Assembly (NCBI RefSeq): GCF_014174355.1
Contig: NZ_JABEQF010000002.1
Coordinates: 62,001-126,000, forward strand
Direction: 5' to 3'
Source: Gluconacetobacter azotocaptans
GTDB lineage: Bacteria; Pseudomonadota; Alphaproteobacteria; Acetobacterales; Acetobacteraceae
DNA length: 64,000 nucleotides
The stretch's first letter is position 1, and each line of letters begins with the position of its first letter. Position numbers and translations under genes: made by a program. This document shows positions 42,407 to 51,604 of the stretch, piece after piece. The notes beneath the pieces were generated by a model that ran no database searches, was not told the origin of the DNA, and saw nothing but the letters and a program-made list of their open reading frames with translations.

Positions 42407-43122
42407 TGAAATGCCTGATCGTTGCCGCGGGGCAGGGCAGCCGCCTGCGGGACAAGGGGCCGTTGAAGCCTCTGGTCCCGATCCGGGGGCGCCCCCTGAT
42501 CGCGCATGTCATCGAGCGGGCACGGCGCGGCGGGATCGGCGAATTCGTCGTCGTCAACGGCTATCGCGGCGACGAACTGCAACGCGAGCTTGACGCGCTG
42601 GCGGCCGGCGAGGGCGTCGGGATCACCCATGTGCACAATCCGGCATGGGATCGCGCCAACGGCGTGTCCGTGCTGTGCGCCAAGCCGTACCTGGACGGAC
42701 CGTTCCTGCTGACGATGTGCGACCATCTGCTGGACCCGCAGATCAACCATCTGATGGTGTCCACGCCGCATCGGCCGGACACTGTCACGCTGGGCGTCGA
42801 TTTCGACATCGACCGCATGCTCAACGATCCGGACGATGTGACCCGTGTCAAATGCACCGACGGGCGCATCGAGCGGATCGGCAAGTCGATCGAGGATTAT
42901 AACGCCTTCGACACCGGCATCTTCCTGTGCACGCCGATCATGTTCGACGCGCTGGAAAGCAGCCAGGCGGAAGGCGAGGACAGCATTTCCGGCGCCATGA
43001 ACACGCTGGCGCGCTGGCGGCGGGCGCATGTGCTGGATATCGGCGACCGGCTGTGGATCGACGTCGACGATCCGATCGCCTACGACAAAGCCGACCGGCT
43101 GATGGCGCAGGGGCGCCTCTGA
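42406..43122 (+). CDS. CTP:inositol-1-phosphate cytidylyltransferase-like nucleotidyltransferase
   Basis: This 238-aa protein has the nucleotidyltransferase signature [20 protein letters not shown] with KPLVPIRGRPLIAHVIERA, then FVVVNGYRGDELQRELD, the metal-binding LLTMCDHLLDPQI and a C-terminal WIDVDDPIAYDKAD. This arrangement matches the cytidylyltransferase half of IPCT/DIPPS enzymes, which make CDP-inositol from CTP and inositol-1-phosphate. Its position between ino1 (1-bp overlap) and a CDP-alcohol phosphotransferase (30-bp gap) supports that substrate. Use of another sugar phosphate cannot be excluded from sequence alone. Confidence 0.82.
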   Translation: MKCLIVAAGQGSRLRDKGPLKPLVPIRGRPLIAHVIERARRGGIGEFVVVNGYRGDELQRELDALAAGEGVGITHVHNPAWDRANGVSVLCAKPYLDGPFLLTMCDHLLDPQINHLMVSTPHRPDTVTLGVDFDIDRMLNDPDDVTRVKCTDGRIERIGKSIEDYNAFDTGIFLCTPIMFDALESSQAEGEDSISGAMNTLARWRRAHVLDIGDRLWIDVDDPIAYDKADRLMAQGRL

Positions 43123-43152
43123 CGCGCCCCGATCCGTCGGACGGGGACCTGC

Positions 43153-44082
43153 ATGAAGCGAAGGTCCGGAATCGTGGACATTTCTGAGCCCGTCCGGCGA
43201 ACGTCGGAGATCGAGGAGATTACCAATCTCCACGTCATTCATCCGATTTCGTCTTACCTGACGTTGCGTTTCGCCCGGCTGGGCATCACGCCCAATGCCG
43301 TATCGATCAGCGGGATGGCGTCGGGCATGCTGGCCGGCCTTGCCTACCACCAGTATCGCGACCCGCGCTGCGCCGTGGCCGGGTTCGTGCTGATGGTCGT
43401 CTGGCATGTGCTGGACGGCGCGGACGGGCAGTTGGCCCGCCTGACGAACAGCCAGTCGCATACGGGCAAGATCCTGGACGGGATCTGCGATTACGTCACC
43501 TTCATCGCGGTCTATTGCGGCCTGGCGCTGGCGCTGGCGCGTGACCACGGGACGTGGGTCTGGGCCGTGGTCGCCCTGGCCGGACTGTGCCACGCGGTGC
43601 AGTCCGCGGCGTACGAGATGCAGCGCCAGGAATATAATTTCTGGGGGTGGGGTCGTGGATCGTCCACCATTCCGAAGCTGGCGGTTTCGCGCCGAAGCGG
43701 CCCGGGGGACGTCCTATTCAGGGTCTATGCGCGGGTGCAGCATCTGACGGCACGTGGCGCGGTGGCGCTGCATCGCCGCCTGTCGGCCGCCCTGGCTGCC
43801 CATCCGGACCGCGCGGCGATGATTCGGCTGCGTTATCGCCAGAATTTCGCGCCGCTGGTGCGGCGCTGGTCGATCCTGTCGGCCAACTACCGCACGATCG
43901 GCATCTTCGTCTGCGTGTTGGCCCGGATGCCGTTGCTCTATTTCGGGATCGAGATCGTGGGGCTGAGCCTGATCCTGCTGGCCCTGATGCTGCGGCAGCG
44001 CGCGGGCGAGGCGGCGTTCGGCACCGAACTGGCGGCGCTGGAACAGCGGCCCGGCCCGGTTCCTACCCCCGCGTGTGTATGA
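43153..44082 (+). CDS. CDP-alcohol phosphotransferase, probably inositol phosphodiester synthase
   Basis: This 309-aa membrane protein contains the complete family motif D88-G-A-D91-G92-x2-A95-R96-x8-G105-x3-D109-x3-D113 (LDGADGQLARLTNS; GKILDGICD), whose aspartates bind the metals. Several TM helices follow, but a long hydrophilic arm (residues about 165-245) separates them. After an IPCT-like gene the likely donor is CDP-inositol. The acceptor could be inositol-1-phosphate, as in di-myo-inositol-phosphate synthesis, or a lipid alcohol. The last 20 bp overlap the 3' end of lptG on the other strand. Confidence 0.85.
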   Translation: MKRRSGIVDISEPVRRTSEIEEITNLHVIHPISSYLTLRFARLGITPNAVSISGMASGMLAGLAYHQYRDPRCAVAGFVLMVVWHVLDGADGQLARLTNSQSHTGKILDGICDYVTFIAVYCGLALALARDHGTWVWAVVALAGLCHAVQSAAYEMQRQEYNFWGWGRGSSTIPKLAVSRRSGPGDVLFRVYARVQHLTARGAVALHRRLSAALAAHPDRAAMIRLRYRQNFAPLVRRWSILSANYRTIGIFVCVLARMPLLYFGIEIVGLSLILLALMLRQRAGEAAFGTELAALEQRPGPVPTPACV

Positions 44083-45136
44083 ACAGATAGGCGGCCGAAA
44101 TCATCAGCAATGCCGCAGGCGTCAGCGCCGTCAGCGCCGGGTTCAGGTCGAACAGCACGCCCAGCCGGCTGGTGATTTCCTGCCCCAGCGAGAAGACGAT
44201 GGCGATCGCCACCCCGACCGCCATCCGGTAGCCGATATTCTGCGATCGCGGCGGCCCGAACACGAACGGTGCGGCGCAGGCGATCAGCCCGATCATCGCG
44301 AACGGGATGCTGATTCGGGTCCAGAGTTCCTGCTCGTAACGCGTGGCTGGCTGATGCGACCGTTTCAACTGGCGGATATAGCGATAGAGCGCCACCGGCG
44401 GCACGCTTTCCGGCGGCAGGGTCAGGAAGTGGATCTGCTGCAATGTCAGGAACGAATGCCACGGCAGCGTGTCCAGACGATCGGTATGGAACAGCTCCGA
44501 CGCGATGTCCTTGCGTGTCACGTCATGCAGCAGCCATGTCCCGTCCACCCCGATATCGGCGTTCCGGGCATGAATGGCCTGCCGCAGGCCGCCATCCGTG
44601 CCGAAGGCGTAGATGTCGATATCCTCGGGCATGGTGTCGTTGCGGAAGTTGCGGACGCTGAGGAATTCCTGATTGCCGCCATGCGCCCAGAACGCGTCGC
44701 CGTCCGCCGCCGTCTCCACGGACGACAGGGCGGCGGAACGCCTGGCTTGCGCCAGTTGCTGGGCGGGTGGAACCACGAACTGCGCGACCAGGAACAGCAC
44801 GGCGACGATCGGCACGACCAGGCGCAGCGCGGCCCCTACGATCCTGGATTCGGACAGGCCGATGCTTTGCAGCGCCGTCAGTTCCGAATGTTTCGCCAGC
44901 CCGCCCAGGCCCAGCAGACAGGCCAGCAGTATCGAGATCGGCGTGACCTGCATGAACCGCGCCGGGACCTGCAGCAGGGTATAGATGAAGGCGTCGCCCA
45001 CCCGGTAATGGCCCTGGCCGACGAACGCCATCTGGTCGACGAATTCCAGCAGGCTGAACAGTGCGACCAGCCCCGTCGCCACTAGCAGGAAGGCCCGCAG
45101 GGTGACGAGCTGGATATAGCGGTCGAACCGTTTCAT
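44063..45136 (-). CDS. lptG: LPS export permease LptG
   Basis: This 357-aa protein has LptF/LptG topology: two N-terminal TM segments, a periplasmic beta-jellyroll and three or more C-terminal TM helices (FAMIGLIACAAPFVFGPPRS; NPALTALTPAALLMISAAYL). It begins MKRFDRYIQLVTLRAFLLVA. With LptF and LptB it extracts LPS from the inner membrane. The start overlaps the LptF stop by 4 bp (ATGA). It converges with and overlaps the CDP-alcohol phosphotransferase gene by 20 bp. Confidence 0.92.
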   Translation of the reverse strand: MKRFDRYIQLVTLRAFLLVATGLVALFSLLEFVDQMAFVGQGHYRVGDAFIYTLLQVPARFMQVTPISILLACLLGLGGLAKHSELTALQSIGLSESRIVGAALRLVVPIVAVLFLVAQFVVPPAQQLAQARRSAALSSVETAADGDAFWAHGGNQEFLSVRNFRNDTMPEDIDIYAFGTDGGLRQAIHARNADIGVDGTWLLHDVTRKDIASELFHTDRLDTLPWHSFLTLQQIHFLTLPPESVPPVALYRYIRQLKRSHQPATRYEQELWTRISIPFAMIGLIACAAPFVFGPPRSQNIGYRMAVGVAIAIVFSLGQEITSRLGVLFDLNPALTALTPAALLMISAAYLFIHTRG

Positions 45137-46284
45137 GACGCGCCGGTGCCGGGGGTGGCCCGGATGCGCGCCGGCAGCCAGGTCCGGGGATGGGGAATGA
45201 AATCCCGCGCGACGACCAGGGTGACGACGGCCAGCATGGCCGGCGCCCACCAGATGCCGGGCACCGTTCCCACCATGCCATGCTGCACCCATGTCCGCGC
45301 CGAGGTATAGAGCAGGTAGTACACGAAGAAGATCAGGATCGCCGTCCCCAGCTTGCCGTAGCGGTTCTGGCGGGGCTTGCCCCGGCCCAGCGGCACCGCC
45401 AGCATGGCCAGCAGCAGGGTGGTCATGGCGGTGGACAGCCGCCACTGGATCTCGGCGACGTCCGCCGGTGCGTGCGAGCGGGCGATCCGCCAGGTGCTGG
45501 CGGCGACGGAACTGTATCCCAGCGGTTCGGTGTCGTGGCTGCTGGGGTCCTCGGTGACCTCGCGCACGTTCAGAACCTGGTCGTGCATGCCCGACTTGCG
45601 CGCGATGTTGTAGACATGGGCGTTCTTCAGGCGGACATCGACATCGGCATGCCGGCCTGCGCCCGCATCCATCAGCGGATAGGCCAGTTGCGCGTGGATA
45701 ATCTGGGTATAATCGGCGTGCCGGACCTGCACGAAGACGTCCCGCGCCGGGCTGCCCGGTCCGCGGCGTTCCGCCAGGTAGATCACGCGCGCGCCGTGCC
45801 GGACGATATAGAACGTCCCGGCCTGCATCGCATCGACATCCAGCGACAGTTCCGCCTCCTGGGACAGTTCGTGCAACCGGTGATAGGCCCATGGCCTGAC
45901 GACCAGCGACAGCACGGCCACCGTCAGTGCGACGCAGGCGCCCAGCGTCAGCACCGTCCGCATGATCATCGGCGGCGTCACCCGCAGCGCGTGCAGGGCG
46001 GTGAATTCGGAATTGCCGTACAGCGTGCCGAATGCCAGGACGATCGACAGGTACAGCGATACCGGGACCAGGACCTCCAGCCCGATCAGGACCTTCAGCG
46101 CCACCAGTTCCATGATGGTGTTGGTCGACAGCAGCCCGTTGACCGCATCCGACAGAAAGTCGGCGGCGCTGTAGCCGGCAAACAGGGCGATGCAGATGGC
46201 CAGCATGGCGGCCATCGGCTTGCCGATTTCGCGAAACAGATAATTCCGGATGATCAAGGCGGAATATGGTCCATTCGTGGACAT
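45133..46284 (-). CDS. lptF: LPS export permease LptF
   Basis: In this 383-aa protein, N-terminal YSALIIRNYLFREIGKPMAA, the following TM pair with PVSLYLSIVLAFGTLYGNSE, a periplasmic domain and C-terminal LPLGRGKPRQNRYGKLG-type turn (VPLGRGKPRQNRYGKLGTAI) are all standard for LptF. It pairs with LptG for LPS transport. The ATG at 46284 was chosen over a longer in-frame form because it places the first conserved segment near the N-terminus. It is divergent from the radical SAM gene, with 242 bp between them. Confidence 0.93.
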   Translation of the reverse strand: MSTNGPYSALIIRNYLFREIGKPMAAMLAICIALFAGYSAADFLSDAVNGLLSTNTIMELVALKVLIGLEVLVPVSLYLSIVLAFGTLYGNSEFTALHALRVTPPMIMRTVLTLGACVALTVAVLSLVVRPWAYHRLHELSQEAELSLDVDAMQAGTFYIVRHGARVIYLAERRGPGSPARDVFVQVRHADYTQIIHAQLAYPLMDAGAGRHADVDVRLKNAHVYNIARKSGMHDQVLNVREVTEDPSSHDTEPLGYSSVAASTWRIARSHAPADVAEIQWRLSTAMTTLLLAMLAVPLGRGKPRQNRYGKLGTAILIFFVYYLLYTSARTWVQHGMVGTVPGIWWAPAMLAVVTLVVARDFIPHPRTWLPARIRATPGTGAS

Positions 46285-46526
46285 GCGGTCCCATGCGCGG
46301 CCTGCGGACAGGGGCTGGGACCCGTCCATCCGGGCGCCGCGGCCATCACGGCACCCGCCCCATCCGGACGTGCGGGTACTATATTCAGCCCCTCCGCCAC
46401 GGTCAAATGCTCAACCGTGGCCGGTCGCTGCCGGTGCCCGGTACCTATCGCCCGCAGGCCGGGACGGCTAATATCGCGTTCCCTGCTTCAATTTGCCTGT
46501 CCGAAGGCTTCAGCGCGGTATCCCAT

Positions 46527-47540
46527 ATGTCCGAGAGTTCCCTGTCCCGTCGCCTTGCTACCCTGCGTGACGGCGTGCGTTTCCTGTCGCGGGCGGTAGG
46601 GTCGCGCTATACGCCCCTGCTGGCCCAGGTCGTCGTCACCCGGCGTTGCAACCTGGCTTGCGGCTATTGCAATGAATATGACGATTTTTCCCCGCCGGTG
46701 CCGCTGGCGGACCTGCTGGCGCGGGTCGATCATCTGGCGTCGCTGGGGACCGCCTCGATCACCTTCACGGGGGGCGAGCCGCTGCTGCATCCGGACCTGG
46801 ACAAGGTGATCCGGGCGGCGCGGCGCCACGGCATGATCGTGACCATGATCACCAACGGCTTTCGCCTGTCGCGCGGCTGGATCGAGCGGCTGAACGCCGC
46901 CGGACTGCAGGGCATGCAGATCAGCATCGACAATCTGAAACCCGACGAGATCTCGATGAAGAGCCTGTCGTCGGTGGAAAACCGCCTGGGGCTGCTGTCG
47001 AAGCATGCGCGCTTCAAGGTCAACGTGAATTCGGTGCTGGGCGTCAGCGGCGAGCGCACGCAGGATGTCATCACCGTGGCGGAAACGGCGGCCAGGTACG
47101 GCCTGCAGCATTCCGTGGGCGTGCTGCACGACCACCACGGGACGCTCAAGCCCCTCAGCGCGGCGCAGATGCAGGCCTACGACACGGTGACGAAGATCTC
47201 GCCGTCGGTGGTGCATACCCTGAATTACCGCCTGTTCCAGAAGAACCTGATGCATGGCCGGTCCAATGACTGGAAATGCCGCGCCGGCGCACGCTACCTC
47301 TACGTCACCGAGGACGGGGGCGTGCATTGGTGTTCGCAGCAGCGGGGCTACCCCGCCATCGCGCTGCTGGATTACACGCGCGAGGACATCAAGCGCGAAT
47401 ACCATACCGAAAAATCATGCAGCCCGACCTGCACGCTGAGCTGCGTGCATCAGGTCAGCCTGTTCGATCGCTATCGCGGACGGCAGAACATCCCCGACCC
47501 GACCGCCGCCCGGCACGCACTCGCCGCGGCGGCCGAATAA
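46527..47540 (+). CDS. Radical SAM enzyme of unknown substrate
   Basis: In this 337-aa protein the 4Fe-4S cluster motif CxxxCxxC is Cys41, Cys45, Cys48 (TRRCNLACGYCNEYD). TFTGGEPLLHPDL binds SAM, and ITNGFRLSRGWIERLNAAGL and MQISIDNLKPDE follow. The C-terminal region has further cysteines (WKCRAG, WCSQQRG, KSCSPTCTLSCVHQVS) resembling an auxiliary-cluster or SPASM-like domain. Related proteins modify peptides, sugars or lipids. No peptide precursor gene is visible. Neighbours are lptFG, a GT4 glycosyltransferase and the inositol genes, so envelope lipid or glycan modification is the leading but unproven idea. Confidence 0.82.
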   Translation: MSESSLSRRLATLRDGVRFLSRAVGSRYTPLLAQVVVTRRCNLACGYCNEYDDFSPPVPLADLLARVDHLASLGTASITFTGGEPLLHPDLDKVIRAARRHGMIVTMITNGFRLSRGWIERLNAAGLQGMQISIDNLKPDEISMKSLSSVENRLGLLSKHARFKVNVNSVLGVSGERTQDVITVAETAARYGLQHSVGVLHDHHGTLKPLSAAQMQAYDTVTKISPSVVHTLNYRLFQKNLMHGRSNDWKCRAGARYLYVTEDGGVHWCSQQRGYPAIALLDYTREDIKREYHTEKSCSPTCTLSCVHQVSLFDRYRGRQNIPDPTAARHALAAAAE

Positions 47541-47590
47541 GGAGGTCGGGTTCCGTCCGAACGCGGCAGGGGCCGAGGCCCTTGCCTTTC
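47541..47590. repeat. Dispersed intergenic palindrome, family B, copy 6
   Basis: AGGTCGGGTTCCGTCCGAAC and AGGGGCCGAGGCCCTTGCC fill the whole 50-bp gap between the convergent radical SAM and glycosyltransferase genes, probably acting as a shared terminator. Confidence 0.65.
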
Positions 47591-48832
47591 CTATGTCCCC
47601 GACAGGTCGGGCGGCAGGACCAGCGACCCTGTGCGGGCCAGATGTGCCAGCCAGCGCCAGGACTGGCGCAGCCAGGCGCGGTACTGGGCGCGGCCCCATG
47701 CCTGGGGGGGGGCGGGCGGGGCCGCCAGCCGGTTCTGGATGGCGGCGGTGATGTGACGGGCGCGGGCGGCCCAGGTCAGATCGACGCTTTCGGCCAGCGC
47801 CGTCGCCGCCAGGCGCGCCGACAGGGCCGGGTCGGCGGTCAGGGCGGCCAGCCCGTCGATCAGCGCCCGGGGGGAATCCGGCGCGCACAGGAACGCGTTT
47901 TCGCCATGGCGCAGAACCTCGCGCACATCGGGGGTGTTGCCGGCCAGGATGGGGCGGCCCGACGCCATGTAGAAGAACAGCTTCAGCGGCAGGACCGTCG
48001 ATCCGTAACGTGCCAGAGGCTGCAACGACGGCGGAATCAGCAGCACGTCGGCGGCATGGATATACCGGGTTAGCGTTTCCGGCGGCTGGAACGGCACGAT
48101 CCGGACGTTGGGCACCGACCGGGCCATGTCCTCGATCGGGCCATGGCCGTACGACCCGACCAGCACGAACAGCAGGTCGGGCAGGGCCCTGGCGGCCTCG
48201 ATCACCAGGGGCAGGCCCTTCTTGTGATTGACGCGGCCGGTATAGACCACGGTCCTGCGGTCGGGGGGGATGCCGACGGCGCGCTTGGCGTCGTCCATCG
48301 CAACCGGGGCCTGCAGCCGGTCGGGTTCGAAGCCGTTGCGGATGCAGCGCAGCTTGTCCGCCGGAACGTCCAGATCCAGATACGTCCGCCGCGTATAGTC
48401 GGAATGGCAGATATTCAGCAGGAAGCGCGGGTTGCACATCAGGCGGTGCAGCCATCGCCGCAGGGGCGGAATCTGGTCGGGCCACGGGCGATAATGGTCG
48501 AACACCACCCGCTGGCCGAACAGGATCGCCATCCATGCGATCCACAGGTTGCGGGTATAGACGAAATCGGCCTGGCGGAACGCACGGCGCCAGACCAGGG
48601 TGAGGCCGCAGAACACGTGCCGCGCCAGCGCGGGCCGGACCGGCGCCCAGGCGCGCAACGGTGACAGGCCGGTCGTCCCGGCCAGCGTCGGGCATCCGGC
48701 CTTATCGCGCATGGGCACATGCAGCCATGCCTGCGACGCCTGCCGCCCCAGGTAGCGCGCGGTGGTCACGAAGACTTCGGCATCCGCCTCGGTGCTGGGC
48801 AGGGCATTTTCGAAGGCGAAGAGGATCTTCAT
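47591..48832 (-). CDS. Glycosyltransferase family 4 protein
   Basis: In this 413-aa protein, N-terminal MKILFAFENALPSTEADAEV and DFVYTRNLWIAWMAILFGQR form the acceptor half. The nucleotide-sugar half contains VVYTGRVNHKKGLPLVIEAA, VGSYGHGPIED, LLIPPSLQPLARYGSTVLPL and KLFFYMASGRPILAG, the GT-B signature with the usual conserved Glu replaced by sequence around SLQPLARYG. A membrane association is likely. It converges on the radical SAM gene. Substrates are unknown; the neighbourhood suggests envelope glycolipid or LPS work. Confidence 0.87.
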   Translation of the reverse strand: MKILFAFENALPSTEADAEVFVTTARYLGRQASQAWLHVPMRDKAGCPTLAGTTGLSPLRAWAPVRPALARHVFCGLTLVWRRAFRQADFVYTRNLWIAWMAILFGQRVVFDHYRPWPDQIPPLRRWLHRLMCNPRFLLNICHSDYTRRTYLDLDVPADKLRCIRNGFEPDRLQAPVAMDDAKRAVGIPPDRRTVVYTGRVNHKKGLPLVIEAARALPDLLFVLVGSYGHGPIEDMARSVPNVRIVPFQPPETLTRYIHAADVLLIPPSLQPLARYGSTVLPLKLFFYMASGRPILAGNTPDVREVLRHGENAFLCAPDSPRALIDGLAALTADPALSARLAATALAESVDLTWAARARHITAAIQNRLAAPPAPPQAWGRAQYRAWLRQSWRWLAHLARTGSLVLPPDLSGT

Positions 48833-49203
48833 CGTGGCGCCGGTGCCTGTGCGACGGGGGGCAGGGCCGCCGCCGGTCCGGACCCCGCGTGTCGTCATCA
48901 TCGTCGCAATCCGCTTTCCGTCTCGGGTGGGCCGGGGGTGTGGCGGCATATGACCGGGAACGTCCCGTTCTGTCCAGAAGCGCGCCGATCTTGCGGTTCG
49001 GACGGGGGGCCGGGGTGACGACCGCATAACGGCGCAGGAAAATGGCGTTGGCGGCGGGGCCGCGGACGAAATCAGAACAATCCATGCAAACGCATCTGTT
49101 TTGGCAACCGCGTCGGTTTCACATTGTCATCGAACCTTCACGCACATGGTGCCCGGTGTCGCCTACCAGATGTGCAAATTTTAATCTTTCTCCAAGGGTT
49201 CGA
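48833..49203. other. 371-bp divergent promoter region
   Basis: This lies between the divergent glycosyltransferase and TonB receptor genes. The part next to the receptor is less GC-rich (AAATTTTAATCTTTCTCCAA) and should contain its promoter. No gene, operator palindrome or Fur-type box was found. Confidence 0.5.
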
Positions 49204-51594
49204 ATGTCGACCATGACCTGCCGCAATCGGATGCGCCGTGCTGCCTTGTGGGTGTTCTGCTCTCCGCTGGCCCTGGCGACGGCCCACGCCGCACCGGCTG
49301 GGGTGACGGTCGCCCCTCCAGCCCCGCACCGGGCGGCCCATCGCGCTCCGGCCGTCCGCCCCGGCCCGGCGGCGGAGCAGATCGTCGCGACCGCCCGCCA
49401 TACCCGATCGGAACAGAGCGTCGGGCACCTGGAGATGCAGCGTATCCTGCCCGGCATCAGCCCGGTCAAGGCGCTGGAAATCCTGCCCGGCGTGGTCTTC
49501 AACAATGCCGATCCATGGGGCAACAACGAACAGAATTCGTCCCTGTTCATCCACGGCTTCAACCAGAACCAGCTGGGCTACACGCTGGATGGCGTGCCGC
49601 TGGGCGACCAGGCGTACGGCAATTTCAACGGCCTGTCGCCGCAACGCGCGGCCATCAGTGAAAATATCGGCGCGGCCTCGGTGGCCACCGGCGCCGGCGC
49701 GCTGGGCACGGCGTCCACCAGCAATCTGGGCGGTACGCTGCAATTCCTGACCCAGGATCCGTCCCATCGTGCCGGCGGTCAGTTGAGCCAGACCTTCGGC
49801 AGTTGGTCGACCTTCCGGACGTTCGCACGCATCGACACCGGCGATTTCGGCAACGGCAACGCGGCCTATGTGTCGTGGGCGCGGCAGGATGCGCGGGCGT
49901 GGGATTTCGCCGGCCATCAGGGCGGCAATCAGGTCAATGCGAAATTCGTGCATCAGGGCAACGCGGATAAGGTGACGGCGTTCTTCGACTGGTCGGACAA
50001 GGTCGAACCCAACGAAGACGGCATCGTGATGCCGAACGGCGCCGGTTTGTACAAACGCCCGTTCCTGTACCCGGATTTCAAGGCGGCGGAGACGTACCTG
50101 ACCTCCGGCGCGTCGTCGGCGGCGGGCCTGAACTATCGCAATTACTATTCCGACGCCCAGCGCCAGGATTTTCTGTCCTATGTGTCCTGGGCGCACGATT
50201 TCGGCACCAACCTGCATTGGGACAACCAGATCTACTATCATCACGATCTGGGCGAAGGCATCGTGGCGGGGCCGATTTCGGCCGCCGGCCTGCCGGCGCT
50301 GTTTGCCGCCTATTTTCCCGGCCAGGATTTGCAATCGGTGTTCGGCGGCTCGGGCTATGCGACCCGGACCACGGAGTACTGGGACAATCGCGGGGGCATT
50401 TCGTCCACACTGCGCTATCATCTGGGGAATCATCATATCGAGTTGGGCGGGTGGTACGAACGCAACAACAATACGCAAGCCCGGCGGTGGTATCCCTTCT
50501 TTGCCGATGCCCCGTCCACGCCCTACGATCGGCAGCATGATCCGCTGATCCATCAATATACCAACTATTTCTATACCAACACCTGGGTCACGCATCTGCA
50601 GGATTCCTGGCAGGTTTCGCGGAATTTCAGCCTGTCCGCCGGCTTCAAGTCCGAACTGGTCTATACCAACGGCACCCTGCCGGTGGCGGGGCTGCCGGGC
50701 TCGCTGTCGCCCAAGACCGCCATAACGGTGCCCGGCGGCACCATCGCCGCCGTCCGGCCGTTCCTGCCGGCGTTCGGCGCGTTGTGGAACATCACGCCGC
50801 ACGAACAATGGTTCGCGAATATTCAGGAAAACATGCGGTCGTTCCAGGATGCCGGATATGGCAACGCGACCCCCTGGGGGGTCACCAGCCAGCAGGCGTT
50901 CGAGGATTTCAAGCAGCATGGCAAGCCGGAGACGTCCTGGACGTACGAAACCGGTTTCCGGACGAACCGTCCGGTCAATCTCGGTCCGCTGACGAATATC
51001 AGCGGTCAGATCGAATATTATCACGTGCATTTCTCCAACCGCCTGCTGGCGGTCGCGACGACGCAGGTCCTGTCCTCGATCGTCGGCAGCGCCACCATTC
51101 TGACCAATGTGGGGTCGGTGACCACCGACGGCATGGATTTCTCGTTCACCACGCAGTTCGGGCGGCATTTTTCGTTCTATAACGCGCTGTCCTATAACAA
51201 GTCGGTCTATAACGACAATTACACCACGGGGTCGACGCTGGTGCATACCGCCGGGCGGAACGTGGCCGGCGTGCCCGACTGGACCGAGAAATTCGTGGCC
51301 TCGACGAACTGGGGCGATTTTTCCGCCCAGCTCATCGGCGATGTGATCGGCAAGCGCTACGCCACCTTCACCAACGATCTGTGGGCCTCGCCCTACGCGC
51401 TGTTCAGCGTCAATGCAGGATATGAGATCCGTGGCATTCCCCATATCAGGGGCCTGAAAATCCAGGGCAACATCACCAACCTGACCAATGAACGGGGGTG
51501 GTCCACCTTGAATATCAGTCAGGCTTCGGGACAATATACCGCTTTCCCGATCGCGCCGCGCATGTTCTTCCTGACGCTTGGCGCGACGTTCTAA
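49204..51594 (+). CDS. TonB-dependent receptor linked to glpQ
   Basis: The protein has 796 aa with a signal peptide (LWVFCSPLALATAHAAPAGV). The plug region includes VKALEILPGVVFNNADPWGN, SLFIHGFNQNQLGYTLDGVP and NIGAASVATGAGALGTASTS. The barrel ends MFFLTLGATF. The plug differs from catecholate or hydroxamate receptors. The periplasmic phosphodiesterase gene begins 10 bp after its stop, so the transported substrate may be a glycerophosphodiester or another phosphorylated compound. A ribosome binding site (CCAAGGG) lies 9 bases before the ATG. No Fur box is visible. Confidence 0.88.
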   Translation: MSTMTCRNRMRRAALWVFCSPLALATAHAAPAGVTVAPPAPHRAAHRAPAVRPGPAAEQIVATARHTRSEQSVGHLEMQRILPGISPVKALEILPGVVFNNADPWGNNEQNSSLFIHGFNQNQLGYTLDGVPLGDQAYGNFNGLSPQRAAISENIGAASVATGAGALGTASTSNLGGTLQFLTQDPSHRAGGQLSQTFGSWSTFRTFARIDTGDFGNGNAAYVSWARQDARAWDFAGHQGGNQVNAKFVHQGNADKVTAFFDWSDKVEPNEDGIVMPNGAGLYKRPFLYPDFKAAETYLTSGASSAAGLNYRNYYSDAQRQDFLSYVSWAHDFGTNLHWDNQIYYHHDLGEGIVAGPISAAGLPALFAAYFPGQDLQSVFGGSGYATRTTEYWDNRGGISSTLRYHLGNHHIELGGWYERNNNTQARRWYPFFADAPSTPYDRQHDPLIHQYTNYFYTNTWVTHLQDSWQVSRNFSLSAGFKSELVYTNGTLPVAGLPGSLSPKTAITVPGGTIAAVRPFLPAFGALWNITPHEQWFANIQENMRSFQDAGYGNATPWGVTSQQAFEDFKQHGKPETSWTYETGFRTNRPVNLGPLTNISGQIEYYHVHFSNRLLAVATTQVLSSIVGSATILTNVGSVTTDGMDFSFTTQFGRHFSFYNALSYNKSVYNDNYTTGSTLVHTAGRNVAGVPDWTEKFVASTNWGDFSAQLIGDVIGKRYATFTNDLWASPYALFSVNAGYEIRGIPHIRGLKIQGNITNLTNERGWSTLNISQASGQYTAFPIAPRMFFLTLGATF

Positions 51595-51604
51595 GGATTG
51601 GTTG

